20,933 nucleotides of DNA, taken from contig CADBKS010000042.1 of assembly GCA_902795255.1 (NCBI GenBank), forward strand, positions 1 to 20,933, read 5' to 3'. This stretch comes from an uncultured Chloroflexota bacterium. Lineage in GTDB: Bacteria; Chloroflexota; Anaerolineae; Anaerolineales; Anaerolineaceae. Positions 1-6,978 of this stretch are shown piece by piece (positions within the stretch are counted from its first letter, which is position 1; each line of letters starts with the position of its first letter). The notes beneath the pieces are model-generated. The model saw only the letters and a program-made list of their open reading frames with translations, was not told where the DNA came from and searched no databases. The position numbers and the translations under genes were made by a program.

Positions 1-362
1 AAAAAGCACAGCAGCCCGAGGATGATGTCCCAGCGCTCCGGGACTTTGAAGTCGGTAAACAGCAGCACCATACCGACGGCGTAAGGGATTGCCATCCATT
101 TCAGCCACGGGCGGACCCTTTCTCCGGATCTGAAGCGCACGTTGTTCGCCCAGACTCCGATCAGCGGGTCGTTGAGAATATCCCACAGCGTACCGATCAG
201 GGCCATGTTTGAGGCGGCGACCGGGTTGATCAGCAGAATGCTGGTCAGGAAAAATTTATAATAAGTGCTCTTAAAATTAAAAACGATATTGGTCGACGCT
301 GAGAAACTCATAAACCCGAGCTTCTCCGGCAGCCGGACGACACTTTTCTCATCCCGGCTCAT
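1..362 (-). CDS. GPH-family (MelB-like) sugar:cation symporter, N-terminal part
   Basis: This partial gene covers the first 120 or so residues and runs off the left edge of the window. It starts at ATG 362 (minus strand) with a perfect AGGAGG at 368-373, five bases upstream. The translation begins MSRDEKSVVRLPEKLGF, then a first membrane segment around residues 37-60. The loop NDPLIGVWANNVRFRSGERV (about residues 65-84) followed by RPWLKW is the signature cytoplasmic loop of the glycoside-pentoside-hexuronide (GPH, MFS_2) symporters. These proteins import sugars or glycosides with H+ or Na+ across the inner membrane. The substrate cannot be told from this fragment. The GH3 glycosidase and ABC importer further right suggest a glycan-degrading lifestyle but are not adjacent. 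A uronide or pentoside carrier is as likely as melibiose. Confidence 0.85.
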   Translation of the reverse strand, partial: MSRDEKSVVRLPEKLGFMSFSASTNIVFNFKSTYYKFFLTSILLINPVAASNMALIGTLWDILNDPLIGVWANNVRFRSGERVRPWLKWMAIPYAVGMVLLFTDFKVPERWDIILGLLCF

Positions 363-496
363 ATGTGCCTCCTGTTAGAAATGGATATTTCTATTCTAAT
401 CCGTTTCCGGATTTTCAGGAAAAAACCAAAGGGGAAAAAATTTCGGACCGGCATGCACCGGGACCGGCCGCGGGACATGCCGTGGAGGCATTCCGT

Positions 497-523
497 GGGA
501 CAGTCCCTTGAAGGGACTGTCCC
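497..523. repeat. Perfect 27-bp inverted repeat
   Basis: GGGACAGTCCCTT (497-509) is mirrored by AAGGGACTGTCCC (511-523) around a single central base. It lies between the start of the symporter gene and the end of the SseB-domain gene, downstream of the latter. No T-tract follows on either strand, so it is not an obvious rho-independent terminator. It could be a dispersed palindromic element or an mRNA 3' stem. The rest of 363-590 shows no gene. Confidence 0.6.
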
Positions 524-590
524 CTGAGAGAGCTAACCGAGAGGCATCTTACTTTCGGAACCGGACAACAGGAGACAGGCCCCCCTTCCG

Positions 591-1394
591 TCAGTTAATG
601 ATGTTGATCTTCTCCAGCAGCTTATCAAACAGCGCTTTCAGAAAAATCTTATTCTCATTATCATCCATCCATTCGCTGTCGCCTTCGATCAGGATATCAT
701 CTTCAGCAAAGCCGAATTCGTTCCGCTTCACTTTCGTACGGATCGTGTACTCTCCGAATCCGAATTCAGGCGCCCCCCATCGGATGATAAATCCGTCTTT
801 CAGCCCGACGATATCCGTAATTTCAAGGGAATCAAGGTTCAAGGTTTCGGCAAATTTGTCATCCTCAGTTTCACGTGCATCATTATATGCTTCATCAATA
901 GCTCCGGGATCTTCCGCAGCTTCATCGGGCACTTTATTGTCACTCATTTTTTCTCCTTTATGACCGTCAATGATTTGAATTACTTCGTCCAGGTATTCCA
1001 GCGGGACGGGAATAAACCTTCCTTCAGGATCAAGAATCAGCCCGTCAATGCCGCTGTACTCATGCGCCAGGTTAATAGCAGACCGTCCGTCTGTTTGGAT
1101 GCAGCCGGTTTTATACTGCTCCGGCATGGAGCTTTTCTCCGCATAGACCCGAAGCCAGGTTTTTCCCGCAAGTTCAGCCGTTACCGGCTTGAAATCAGGT
1201 TTCCATGCCAGTACAGTTCCCTGTTTGAATTGGGTGATATCCGAAAAATCAGGATCATGTTCACCCGCCTGAAACTCGCAGGGAATAAATAATGGCGCAT
1301 CCAGAAGCGCAATACTGAATGCAAAAAGGTTTTCTTCCGTCGTATCCCGCACAAGCACAGCCTTCAAATCAAGTAATTGTTCAATCGCATTCAT
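591..1394 (-). CDS. SseB-domain protein with acidic linker and unknown C-terminal domain
   Basis: This is a 267-aa protein. The open frame extends 26 codons further upstream, but ATG 1394 is preferred because GGAG sits 8-9 bases before it and the upstream residues look non-coding. Residues about 20-145 resemble the SseB N-terminal domain: it has the 'F.IPCEF' strand, the stretch 'FSDITQFKQG' and a central 'GIDGLILDPEGRFIPVP' segment ending in a helix. SseB-like proteins in Gram-positives are small cytoplasmic proteins of unclear role, often near secretion or stress genes. A very acidic linker (about 150-185, rich in D and E) leads to a second globular part of about 80 residues (TDIVGLKDGFIIRWGAPEFG onward) that I do not recognise. 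There is no signal peptide or membrane segment. The gene is monocistronic here; no partner gene is evident. Confidence 0.7.
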   Translation of the reverse strand: MNAIEQLLDLKAVLVRDTTEENLFAFSIALLDAPLFIPCEFQAGEHDPDFSDITQFKQGTVLAWKPDFKPVTAELAGKTWLRVYAEKSSMPEQYKTGCIQTDGRSAINLAHEYSGIDGLILDPEGRFIPVPLEYLDEVIQIIDGHKGEKMSDNKVPDEAAEDPGAIDEAYNDARETEDDKFAETLNLDSLEITDIVGLKDGFIIRWGAPEFGFGEYTIRTKVKRNEFGFAEDDILIEGDSEWMDDNENKIFLKALFDKLLEKINIIN

Positions 1395-1754
1395 TATTCT
1401 TTCTCCGTAATTTGTTCTCGCTGAACATGATACCCTGCTGCCAATTTTTTTACCCTGTGTGCCGGAACGCAATTTTCACATTCAGACCCTGACAACCGGA
1501 CGATAAGCACACTCACCATCCGCCGGCAGGACAGTACTCCGTTCCCCGGCAGCGTCCCGTTTGACCGGCATCCGTTCCGTCAGCATATTCGCCCGCCCGG
1601 CACCAGCTGTCCGACACGGAAAACCGGTCCCTGTCGGACGAGGGTATACTATAGTTCGATTTTTTTATAATTTATATAAATTTCGCACGATTTTTCATAT
1701 ATTTCAGCAATATTTCGGCTATAATTAACGAAAATGAAAAAGGAGGCTCGGATA
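1395..1754 (+). promoter_or_regulatory. Intergenic region with the toxin-antitoxin promoter
   Basis: No gene is visible in this 360-bp stretch. It holds an inverted repeat GTCCGAC (1609-1615) / GTCGGAC (1633-1639), then turns strongly AT-rich. A consensus -10 TATAAT lies at 1720-1725, about 30 bases before the antitoxin start; no good -35 stands 17 bases upstream. The self-complementary AATTTATATAAATT at 1669-1682 could be an operator for the autoregulating antitoxin, but in such AT-rich DNA it may be chance. The ribosome binding site AAAAGGAGG at 1737-1745 decides the antitoxin start at 1755. Confidence 0.45.
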
Positions 1755-1985
1755 ATGGAAGTCACGGCTACAGAGTTCAAAACAAATTTCGGTTATTTTC
1801 TTTCCCTCGTTTCGGAACAGGACATCTGGATCACTAAAAACGGGAAAGTCGTTGCACGGCTTGTTGATCCGAATGTCTCAGCGGTGGACGCTATCTCCGG
1901 GATCCTGAAGGGAAAGGTGCCGGAAACCGCAGACCGGGAAACCCTGACGGAAGAAAGGATCTCACGATATGCGTCTGATGATTGA
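1755..1985 (+). CDS. Phd/YefM-type antitoxin (type II TA)
   Basis: This is a 76-aa protein. An earlier in-frame ATG at 1734 exists, but its codons contain the AGGAGG that serves ATG 1755, so 1755 is the start. The sequence MEVTATEFKTNFGYFLSLV is the classic Phd/YefM N-terminal fold that binds operator DNA, followed by 'QDIWITKNGKVVARLVD' (strand and turn of the same domain). The C-terminal half (about 45-76, charged) is the expected disordered toxin-binding tail. The gene overlaps the downstream toxin by 17 bases (ends 1985, toxin begins 1969), so the two are translationally coupled. Antitoxin-toxin complexes of this type usually repress their own promoter. Family assignment is firm; the partner is a PIN rather than a RelE/Doc toxin, a known swap. 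Confidence 0.85.
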   Translation: MEVTATEFKTNFGYFLSLVSEQDIWITKNGKVVARLVDPNVSAVDAISGILKGKVPETADRETLTEERISRYASDD

Positions 1986-2382
1986 TACCAATATCATCCT
2001 GGATGTGCTGCTGGAACGGGAGCCCTTTTTTGAACAGTCCGCGCAGATTCTGAAGCTGTGTGAAGAAAGAAAGATCCACGGTTTTATTTCCGCCTCCACT
2101 GCCACGGATATTTTCTATCTGGTCCGGAAAGCGCTCGGAAGCACGGATGAGGCCTATAAAGCCCTGGGAAACATTCTCAAGATCGTCAGGATCCTGACAG
2201 TTACCAACGAGGATGTCAACAAAGCCTTTCTGATGAAAGCGAAGGATTTTGAAGACTGCCTCCTCGCTGTCTGCGCCGTATCAAACAAATGCGACGGGAT
2301 CGCGACCCGGAACGGAAAAGATTTTCAATCCTTTGACATCCCAACCTTCACTCCGAACGAGATCCTCAGTCTGAAAAACTGA
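1969..2382 (+). CDS. PIN-domain ribonuclease toxin (VapC-like)
   Basis: This is a 137-aa protein, the usual length of a stand-alone PIN toxin. It starts MRLMIDTNIILDVLLERE: the first catalytic aspartate is D6 in the 'DTN..LD' motif. D47 in SASTATDIFY, D96 in KDFEDCLLA, and D109/D118 around CDGIATRNGKDF supply the remaining acidic residues that bind Mg2+/Mn2+ in PIN nucleases. The 'DFED' and 'TRNGKDF' pattern fits the PIN_3 subfamily. Its expected activity is cleavage of RNA (often tRNA or rRNA) when the antitoxin is lost. ATG 1978 (residue 4) is an alternative start. The overlap with the antitoxin gene and the shared promoter upstream mark them as one operon. The gene lies at the left border of the AT-rich block. 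Confidence 0.85.
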   Translation: MRLMIDTNIILDVLLEREPFFEQSAQILKLCEERKIHGFISASTATDIFYLVRKALGSTDEAYKALGNILKIVRILTVTNEDVNKAFLMKAKDFEDCLLAVCAVSNKCDGIATRNGKDFQSFDIPTFTPNEILSLKN

Positions 2383-2389
2383 CTGAGCG

Positions 2390-2419
2390 CTGTCCATGCC
2401 TGACGGGACAGTTTCTTCC
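2390..2419 (+). terminator. Weak terminator-like hairpin after the toxin gene
   Basis: CTGTCC (2390-2395) pairs with GGACAG (2406-2411) across a 10-base loop and is followed by TTTCTTCC. The stem is only six pairs and the T-tract is interrupted, so termination is likely inefficient if it occurs. It comes eight bases after the toxin stop codon. Confidence 0.35.
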
Positions 2420-2551
2420 AGCGCCGTCGGTGTCTTCACAACACATCCGTTCCGGCATTTCACAATATTACAGCAAAGGAGCCGTTTCAGGCATCAAAAC
2501 ACAAATATTCTGATGAATCATCCGAAAACAGCTGAAAAAGGCAGGAACTAC

Positions 2552-3016
2552 ATGTTATTTAAGAATATCAGAAGAAAGAAAACATATCCCAACCCGGTGG
2601 TGGAGATGATTTGCGGCAATCTGGAAAGTTTTGGTCTTCATGTCGACGAGGCTAAAACTGCCGTTGATTTTCAGAACGGAGAAGTTTACAACCTGATTCA
2701 AACAGGCCACACCGTGATCAAAATGGTTCCTAACAGGGAACAAACCGCTTTTACTACCTTTATTGATACCCTTACTGACTGTGAAACAAGAGAAGAACTA
2801 GCGCGCAGGCTTGAGGAATTCATCAAAGCATATATATCGGTCCTGTTCATACATACCGTCCTGCTTCCGGAAGATATTGAAGCCATCAAAAACCTTGAGA
2901 TGTACAACAAGAACGGGATCCGATCCGTATTAGACAGGAAAAGTGACAGTATTTACGTTACCATTTTTGATTCAAATAACCGGCTGAACAACAATCTTTT
3001 GTCGCAATATAACTGA
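2552..3016 (+). CDS. Unknown 154-aa protein
   Basis: I do not recognise this protein. The open frame begins much earlier, but ATG 2552 is favoured because GCAGGA lies just upstream and the residues before it are low in coding character. It begins with a basic patch (MLFKNIRRKKTYPNP), then alternates predicted strands and helices: VVEMICGNLESFG, VIKMVPNREQTAF, a long helix with EELARRLEEFIKAYISVLF, and an Asn-rich tail (NNRLNNNLLSQYN). There is no signal peptide or clear membrane span. Codons are AT-rich, unlike the toxin gene before it and like the two genes after it. It converges with the J-domain gene, stopping 3 bases from that gene's stop. An accessory or horizontally acquired origin is an inference from composition. 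Confidence 0.6.
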   Translation: MLFKNIRRKKTYPNPVVEMICGNLESFGLHVDEAKTAVDFQNGEVYNLIQTGHTVIKMVPNREQTAFTTFIDTLTDCETREELARRLEEFIKAYISVLFIHTVLLPEDIEAIKNLEMYNKNGIRSVLDRKSDSIYVTIFDSNNRLNNNLLSQYN

Positions 3017-3019
3017 AAA

Positions 3020-5152
3020 TCAATTCCCGGTCGGATAATAATTACCGTTCGGCGCCTGGTAGAATCCCGGATAGCGTATCGTCCCGTCAGGATTTCGAAC
3101 CGCGACATGCCCGTTTTCTATAAGCTCATTTTCAGTATATCCACCGACTTTATGCGGAAGAGGCGTTGGCATTTTTACACTGCCCGGCAAAGGTGTTGGC
3201 GTTTTTTTATCAGTAATAAAATTTCTATGTACATATACATTACATACTGCGGTAACTAAACCGGAACGACTTGTTATATATAATTTGGTCATTCCTACTT
3301 TCAAACCTGTGACAAACAGCGTATTATAATCTTTCTGTCCAATTCTAACAATACCTGATTTACTCAGCGAAAAACTGTAAGCAGCATTTTGCGGAACTAT
3401 AAAATCTAATTCAACACTTTGATTAATTCCTAAATTAATATCAGATTTTTCAAAAGCCCATTTGTCCTTTGGAACCGGAGTCGGTGTAGACGTTATCACA
3501 CTGACACTTTTTGAATCTGCTGTATTGATGATCTGCAAAGTAGGTGCAGGTGTCGGCATTTTGGGACTATTTTTCGAACTATAGCTTACAGATACAGTGC
3601 ATACCGCAACAATTACCCCGGAAGACTCTTTCAAATAGATTTCAGAAATTCCTGTGCGCACCCCGGTAACAGTTAATGTTTTTTCCTTTTTTTGTTCAAC
3701 TTCAATAATATTTGGATTACTCAACGAAAAAGAATAAGCAGTATGTGGCTTAGTTATAAATTTAATTTCAACACTTTGCCCTAGTGCAACTTTTAAACTT
3801 GTTTTATCAAAAGCCCAAGTTTCCGAATTATTTTTATTGAATACAGTCGGGGTGGGCTGTTTTGAGGAAGATTGCGAAGAATTATTTACCGTTATAATAC
3901 AACGATCTACTATATTTCCTGATTCATCTTTAAAAGACAAATAAAATTCGCCTTCCTTCATACCTGTAATAATAAAACTTGAATTTGATCCGTCTCTCTT
4001 TACCAATATTTCGGAGTTTTTATAAGTATAAGTGTATTTATGGTTATTATTCGGAATATAAAAGTTCAGTTTATAATCCTGTCCCACTGAGATATTTACG
4101 TTATGCTCAATAAAATAGGCCGATCCACCTGATAAAGGAGTATTTTTTTTAGTTGGCGTCGGTGTTTTTCTAACGGAACCTGAATAAGTCGTGGAAGATC
4201 CGCTATTTACAGGCGTTGATGTTTTTCTAACAAAACTGGATGTATTGCTTGATGATCTTTTATATGCAGATGTTGAAGAGTTGCCTGTAGAACAGCTTTG
4301 CAATATTCCTAAAAAAACTAAAAATAATAAAACGAACAATAGAAAAGCCGCACACCCATCTGAAGACTTCCTTGAAAGCCCTGAATTATATACTGTTTGA
4401 TCATATGTGTCCTGGCTTTTATTGCTATCAGAATCATAATAATAGGACTTTTCTGTTGCCGATCTATAGGTAGCAGCTTTTTCCGCATTAGCCCCTTGCG
4501 GTGTATTATTGTACGAAGCTGAATTCGCCGAAGTATTCTGTTGCGATGAAGATGTCTTTCTTGCATAAGAATTATCCTGATAACTGTACGAGTCATTCTT
4601 TGGTTCACTTTTTGGGTTATGTTTTAGCAGAACCTTTAGAAGAAAATCATATCTCTCCTTCATTATCGAATCAGAAAGGATCTGATAAGCCAATGTTATT
4701 TTTCGTATCTTTTCCCTGGCGTTGGGAACAAGGCTCTTATTCGGATCATATTTTTCGGACAGATCCATAAATGCTTTTTTGATTTCTTCTGGGGATGCAT
4801 ATAGCGGAAGGTCAAGTTCGGTATACAAGTTATGATCGATATCAACCGGATCGAAGGTAACACCTCCACCTGTTGTTCTGTCGTAAGTATCATCGTGATT
4901 ATTTCCAGGATGTCCGGCTTTACTCGAATTCAATGAACCCAAGAAGGAGTCATACGATGCTCGCTGTATCGGGTCTTTCAGCACATCATAAGCAGCGTTG
5001 ATTTTCTGAAATCTCTGCTGTGCATCCGGGCCGTGATATACATCCGGATGATATTTCTTTGCAGCCGCACGGTATGCAGTCTTAATTTCCGCCTGCGTTG
5101 CCAGAGGCGAGACTTCCAATAAAGCGTACAGATCATCCGAAACATCAAACAT
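3020..5152 (-). CDS. Tandem J-domain transmembrane protein with three Ig-like repeats
   Basis: This is a 710-aa protein from ATG 5152; a TTG at 5209 would add 19 residues, but neither has a clear ribosome binding site. Residues 6-70 are a J domain with an intact HPD (35-37) in KKYHPDVYHG. Residues 110-168 are a second J domain whose motif reads DPN (136-138, in SEKYDPNKSL), so it should not stimulate Hsp70. A polar Ser/Tyr/Asn-rich linker (180-265) leads to one membrane segment, AAFLLFVLLFLVFLGILQ (268-285), flanked by Cys. Beyond it come three related modules of about 80 residues (344-423, 445-524, 564-643), each with a 'G(Q)..(L/I).F..P....YS(F)' core and a 'TG(L/V)..G...(L/I)Y' turn, like bacterial Ig-like (Big_2) folds. 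They are separated by K-x-PTP linkers. The tail contains NPDGTIRYPGFYQ. The J domains are presumed cytoplasmic and the repeats outside. The gene is AT-rich. Confidence 0.8.
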   Translation of the reverse strand: MFDVSDDLYALLEVSPLATQAEIKTAYRAAAKKYHPDVYHGPDAQQRFQKINAAYDVLKDPIQRASYDSFLGSLNSSKAGHPGNNHDDTYDRTTGGGVTFDPVDIDHNLYTELDLPLYASPEEIKKAFMDLSEKYDPNKSLVPNAREKIRKITLAYQILSDSIMKERYDFLLKVLLKHNPKSEPKNDSYSYQDNSYARKTSSSQQNTSANSASYNNTPQGANAEKAATYRSATEKSYYYDSDSNKSQDTYDQTVYNSGLSRKSSDGCAAFLLFVLLFLVFLGILQSCSTGNSSTSAYKRSSSNTSSFVRKTSTPVNSGSSTTYSGSVRKTPTPTKKNTPLSGGSAYFIEHNVNISVGQDYKLNFYIPNNNHKYTYTYKNSEILVKRDGSNSSFIITGMKEGEFYLSFKDESGNIVDRCIITVNNSSQSSSKQPTPTVFNKNNSETWAFDKTSLKVALGQSVEIKFITKPHTAYSFSLSNPNIIEVEQKKEKTLTVTGVRTGISEIYLKESSGVIVAVCTVSVSYSSKNSPKMPTPAPTLQIINTADSKSVSVITSTPTPVPKDKWAFEKSDINLGINQSVELDFIVPQNAAYSFSLSKSGIVRIGQKDYNTLFVTGLKVGMTKLYITSRSGLVTAVCNVYVHRNFITDKKTPTPLPGSVKMPTPLPHKVGGYTENELIENGHVAVRNPDGTIRYPGFYQAPNGNYYPTGN

Positions 5153-5283
5153 GTTATAATTTAACCATAAATTTATGTTTTTGAATAAATCATTTTTTGT
5201 TCGGACCAAGCCGTCGGATATGGATCAATGGTTCAAATGCTGAATCATGGCTTTTACCGGGTAAATTTACAGGAAATACATTC

Positions 5284-6180
5284 ATGAGATATCGGTTATC
5301 CAGTTTTAAACAAAACTTCAACGACTTGATGCGATGCTATATGGATGTATCGATAACCGAACAATATTATAAAGCAAAAGTAAATAATACGATAATCACC
5401 GCCCGGGCTAATCATCTGGGGCACATAACAGATATAAACATAAGAACAGAACTCAGTTCCGGACTTTTTGCATCGACAGCGAAGAGAAAAACCGAACTTG
5501 AAACTCACGTAAAAAGCTATGTAATGGCTGTTGGTTCTCTGATTGATATGTCTCCGTTTGAAATTCAGATGATGATCGCCAATATGATGCGGACGGTCCC
5601 ATATTCAGGCAAGGGAATCATCAGTGAACAGCACCAGATAACAAATGGCTGGGAGGTTGCGATATCGATCCCCATAACAAAACTCGAATCAAAAATCAAT
5701 GATTACAACTATTCTTCAAGACACCAAACCGTTCCAATAGCAAACAGTTTTGATGAATTGTTCAACGCGGAAACGTTTCTGTTCAATATGAACTGGAATC
5801 TTCAATATCTGGAACCGAATGAATTGAAAATTACCGAAATCAATATAGGAGAAGTCGAAAAAACGCCGGCTTTATTTGCGCAATATTCAAATAATTCGAT
5901 CTTTTTCCTTCAACTGGAACCGGATTTTAAGCATTTTGTGAGCGTTCATCTGATCAAAATGAAAGATGAAAGAATAGCAACATTTACACAAAAAGAGTTG
6001 GCCGCTTTATTATGCTTTCTCCCGAATCGGGAAAAAGCCGCTTCCCTGTTTCTTGATAATTTTCTGAATGATGTGATAACCGTTCCCGTAACGAAAAACG
6101 GAAAGACCAAAGACATCGGGCTGATCCTTCAGCATGACCCCGACAGATATCAATTCACGATAATTGGCAGCCGCGTCTGA
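5284..6180 (+). CDS. Unknown 298-aa protein, divergent from the J-domain gene
   Basis: I do not recognise this protein. ATG 5284 is chosen because ACAGGAAA stands 8-10 bases upstream; the open frame continues back to a TTG at 5197, which would overlap the divergent gene's alternative TTG start. It is soluble-looking, with no signal peptide or membrane span. Features include an N-terminal Tyr/Asn-rich part (MRYRLSSFKQNFNDLMRCYM), a helical segment HVKSYVMAVGSLIDMSPFEI, a middle 'INSF..LF' region, and a C-terminal stretch LAALLCFLPNREKAASLFLD followed by a strand-rich end (DRYQFTIIGSRV). No catalytic motif is evident. Its AT-rich composition matches the J-domain gene across a 131-bp divergent gap, suggesting the pair moves together and may work together. 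That functional link is an inference. Confidence 0.65.
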   Translation: MRYRLSSFKQNFNDLMRCYMDVSITEQYYKAKVNNTIITARANHLGHITDINIRTELSSGLFASTAKRKTELETHVKSYVMAVGSLIDMSPFEIQMMIANMMRTVPYSGKGIISEQHQITNGWEVAISIPITKLESKINDYNYSSRHQTVPIANSFDELFNAETFLFNMNWNLQYLEPNELKITEINIGEVEKTPALFAQYSNNSIFFLQLEPDFKHFVSVHLIKMKDERIATFTQKELAALLCFLPNREKAASLFLDNFLNDVITVPVTKNGKTKDIGLILQHDPDRYQFTIIGSRV

Positions 6181-6189
6181 AAACCGTCC

Positions 6190-6226
6190 CTTTAACTTCA
6201 CTCTTCACCCTTCACACTTCAAACTG
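6190..6226. repeat. Short copy of a TTTAACTTCACTCTTCA repeat
   Basis: CTTTAACTTCACTCTTCAC followed by further CTTCAC-type units occurs here, and again at 10160-10200 and 10342-10380. It is a partial copy of the longer direct repeat described there, lying between the unknown 298-aa gene and the metal-resistance operon. Confidence 0.5.
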
Positions 6227-6255
6227 TACGAAGTGCACTGAATCCTGAAAACCCC

Positions 6256-6301
6256 TTGACATATTCTGTTATCATGCTAAAATATGAATAGTTGTTCATA
6301 T
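6256..6301 (+). promoter_or_regulatory. Promoter and ArsR/SmtB-type operator of the metal operon
   Basis: A -35 TTGACA (6256-6261) and -10 TAAAAT (6278-6283) are separated by 16 bases. Starting in the -10 and covering the transcription start is a perfect inverted repeat ATATGAA (6282-6288), 6-bp spacer, TTCATAT (6295-6301). This matches the known ArsR/SmtB/CadC operator style (TGAA-N6-TTCA core) and lies where a bound repressor would block RNA polymerase. The sensor gene starts 15 bases downstream, so the operon should be autoregulated and induced by metal. Confidence 0.85.
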
Positions 6302-6315
6302 GTTGAGAGGTTAAT

Positions 6316-6681
6316 ATGAAAAACGAAGAAGAAAACATCGAGATTTGTGCGGAAAATGTGATCCACGGGGACGTGGTCCGGGCAGCCGTGGCGGCCCAGC
6401 CGGATGAGGAGCTGCTGGCGGATCTGGCGGACCTGTTCAAAAATTTCAGCGATACCACCCGCATCCGGATCCTTTCCCTGCTGATCGGCGGCGAAATGTG
6501 TGTCTGCGACATCACGGCGTGCCTTGGTGCCACCCAGTCCGCAGTCTCCCATCAGCTGAGGATCTTGAAACAGTCCCGTCTGATCAAATCCCGCCGGGAC
6601 GGAAAAATCGTCTATTATGCCCTGGCCGATGACCATGTGAAAACGATCTTCGCCATGGGAATGGAACATATTACAGAATAG
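6316..6681 (+). CDS. ArsR/SmtB-family metal-responsive repressor (CadC/SmtB-like)
   Basis: This is a 121-aa winged-helix repressor with ribosome binding site GAGAGG before ATG 6316. The recognition helix region is about 66-88 (CDITACLGATQSAVSHQLRI), and the wing follows in RRDGKIVYYALAD. Two metal sites can be read. One is a CadC-type CVC pair (C62, C64) in the first DNA-proximal helix, with C11 in the N-terminal arm as a likely extra ligand (the thiolate-rich alpha3N site used for Cd/Pb). The other is a complete alpha5 set D105-x-H107-x10-H118-xx-E121, the spacing of the SmtB/CzrA zinc site. Metal binding should release the operator at 6282-6301. The gene is first in an operon with the HMA protein and the P1B ATPase, which fits a Zn/Cd/Pb efflux switch. 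Assignment to the family is secure; metal preference is inferred. Confidence 0.92.
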   Translation: MKNEEENIEICAENVIHGDVVRAAVAAQPDEELLADLADLFKNFSDTTRIRILSLLIGGEMCVCDITACLGATQSAVSHQLRILKQSRLIKSRRDGKIVYYALADDHVKTIFAMGMEHITE

Positions 6682-6690
6682 GAGTGCATC

Positions 6691-6909
6691 ATGAAAAAGG
6701 TTTACAAAATGAAGGATCTGGATTGCGCGAACTGCGCCGCAAAAATGGAAGCAAACATCAAAAATCTCCCCGAAGTGAAGGATGCCCGGGTGAACTTTAT
6801 GATGCAGAAATTGACGATCGAGTCCGACACGGCCGATTTCGACGCACTGATGAAGGAAGTCGTAAAGGCCTGCAAAAAGGTGGACGCCGAAGTAGAGGTC
6901 ATTCTCTAA
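6691..6909 (+). CDS. Stand-alone HMA metal-binding protein
   Basis: This 72-aa protein is a single heavy-metal-associated (HMA) domain. It begins 9 bases after the sensor gene and has its own AGGAG site. The metal loop is DLDCANCAAKME, with the two ligand cysteines C12 and C15; the D just before the first Cys is common in Zn/Cd/Pb-type HMA domains, while copper chaperones usually have MxCxxC. The remaining strands and helices (VKDARVNFMMQKLTIES, then a lysine-rich second helix) complete the ferredoxin-like fold. It is cytoplasmic and likely hands metal to the ATPase encoded next, which lacks an N-terminal HMA domain of its own. The two thus look like a split version of a CadA/ZntA pump. Confidence 0.88.
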   Translation: MKKVYKMKDLDCANCAAKMEANIKNLPEVKDARVNFMMQKLTIESDTADFDALMKEVVKACKKVDAEVEVIL

Positions 6910-6931
6910 ACCATTCAGAATATTTTACAGT

Positions 6932-6956
6932 CAGCCGGCTTCCGATAAGCCGGCTG
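6932..6956 (+). other. Intercistronic hairpin between HMA and ATPase genes
   Basis: CAGCCGGCTT (6932-6941) and AAGCCGGCTG (6947-6956) form a perfect 10-bp stem with a 5-base loop in the 69-bp gap. No T-tract follows, so it is more likely an mRNA processing or stability element than a terminator. It would allow the small HMA protein to be made in excess over the membrane pump. Confidence 0.6.
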
Positions 6957-6978
6957 CTGTACAGAAAAGGACTGGTCC

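Noticed and set aside
2396..2551. N-terminal extension of the 154-aa unknown protein
   Set aside because: It starts inside a hairpin just after the toxin stop, has no ribosome binding site, and differs in composition; ATG 2552 has GCAGGA upstream.
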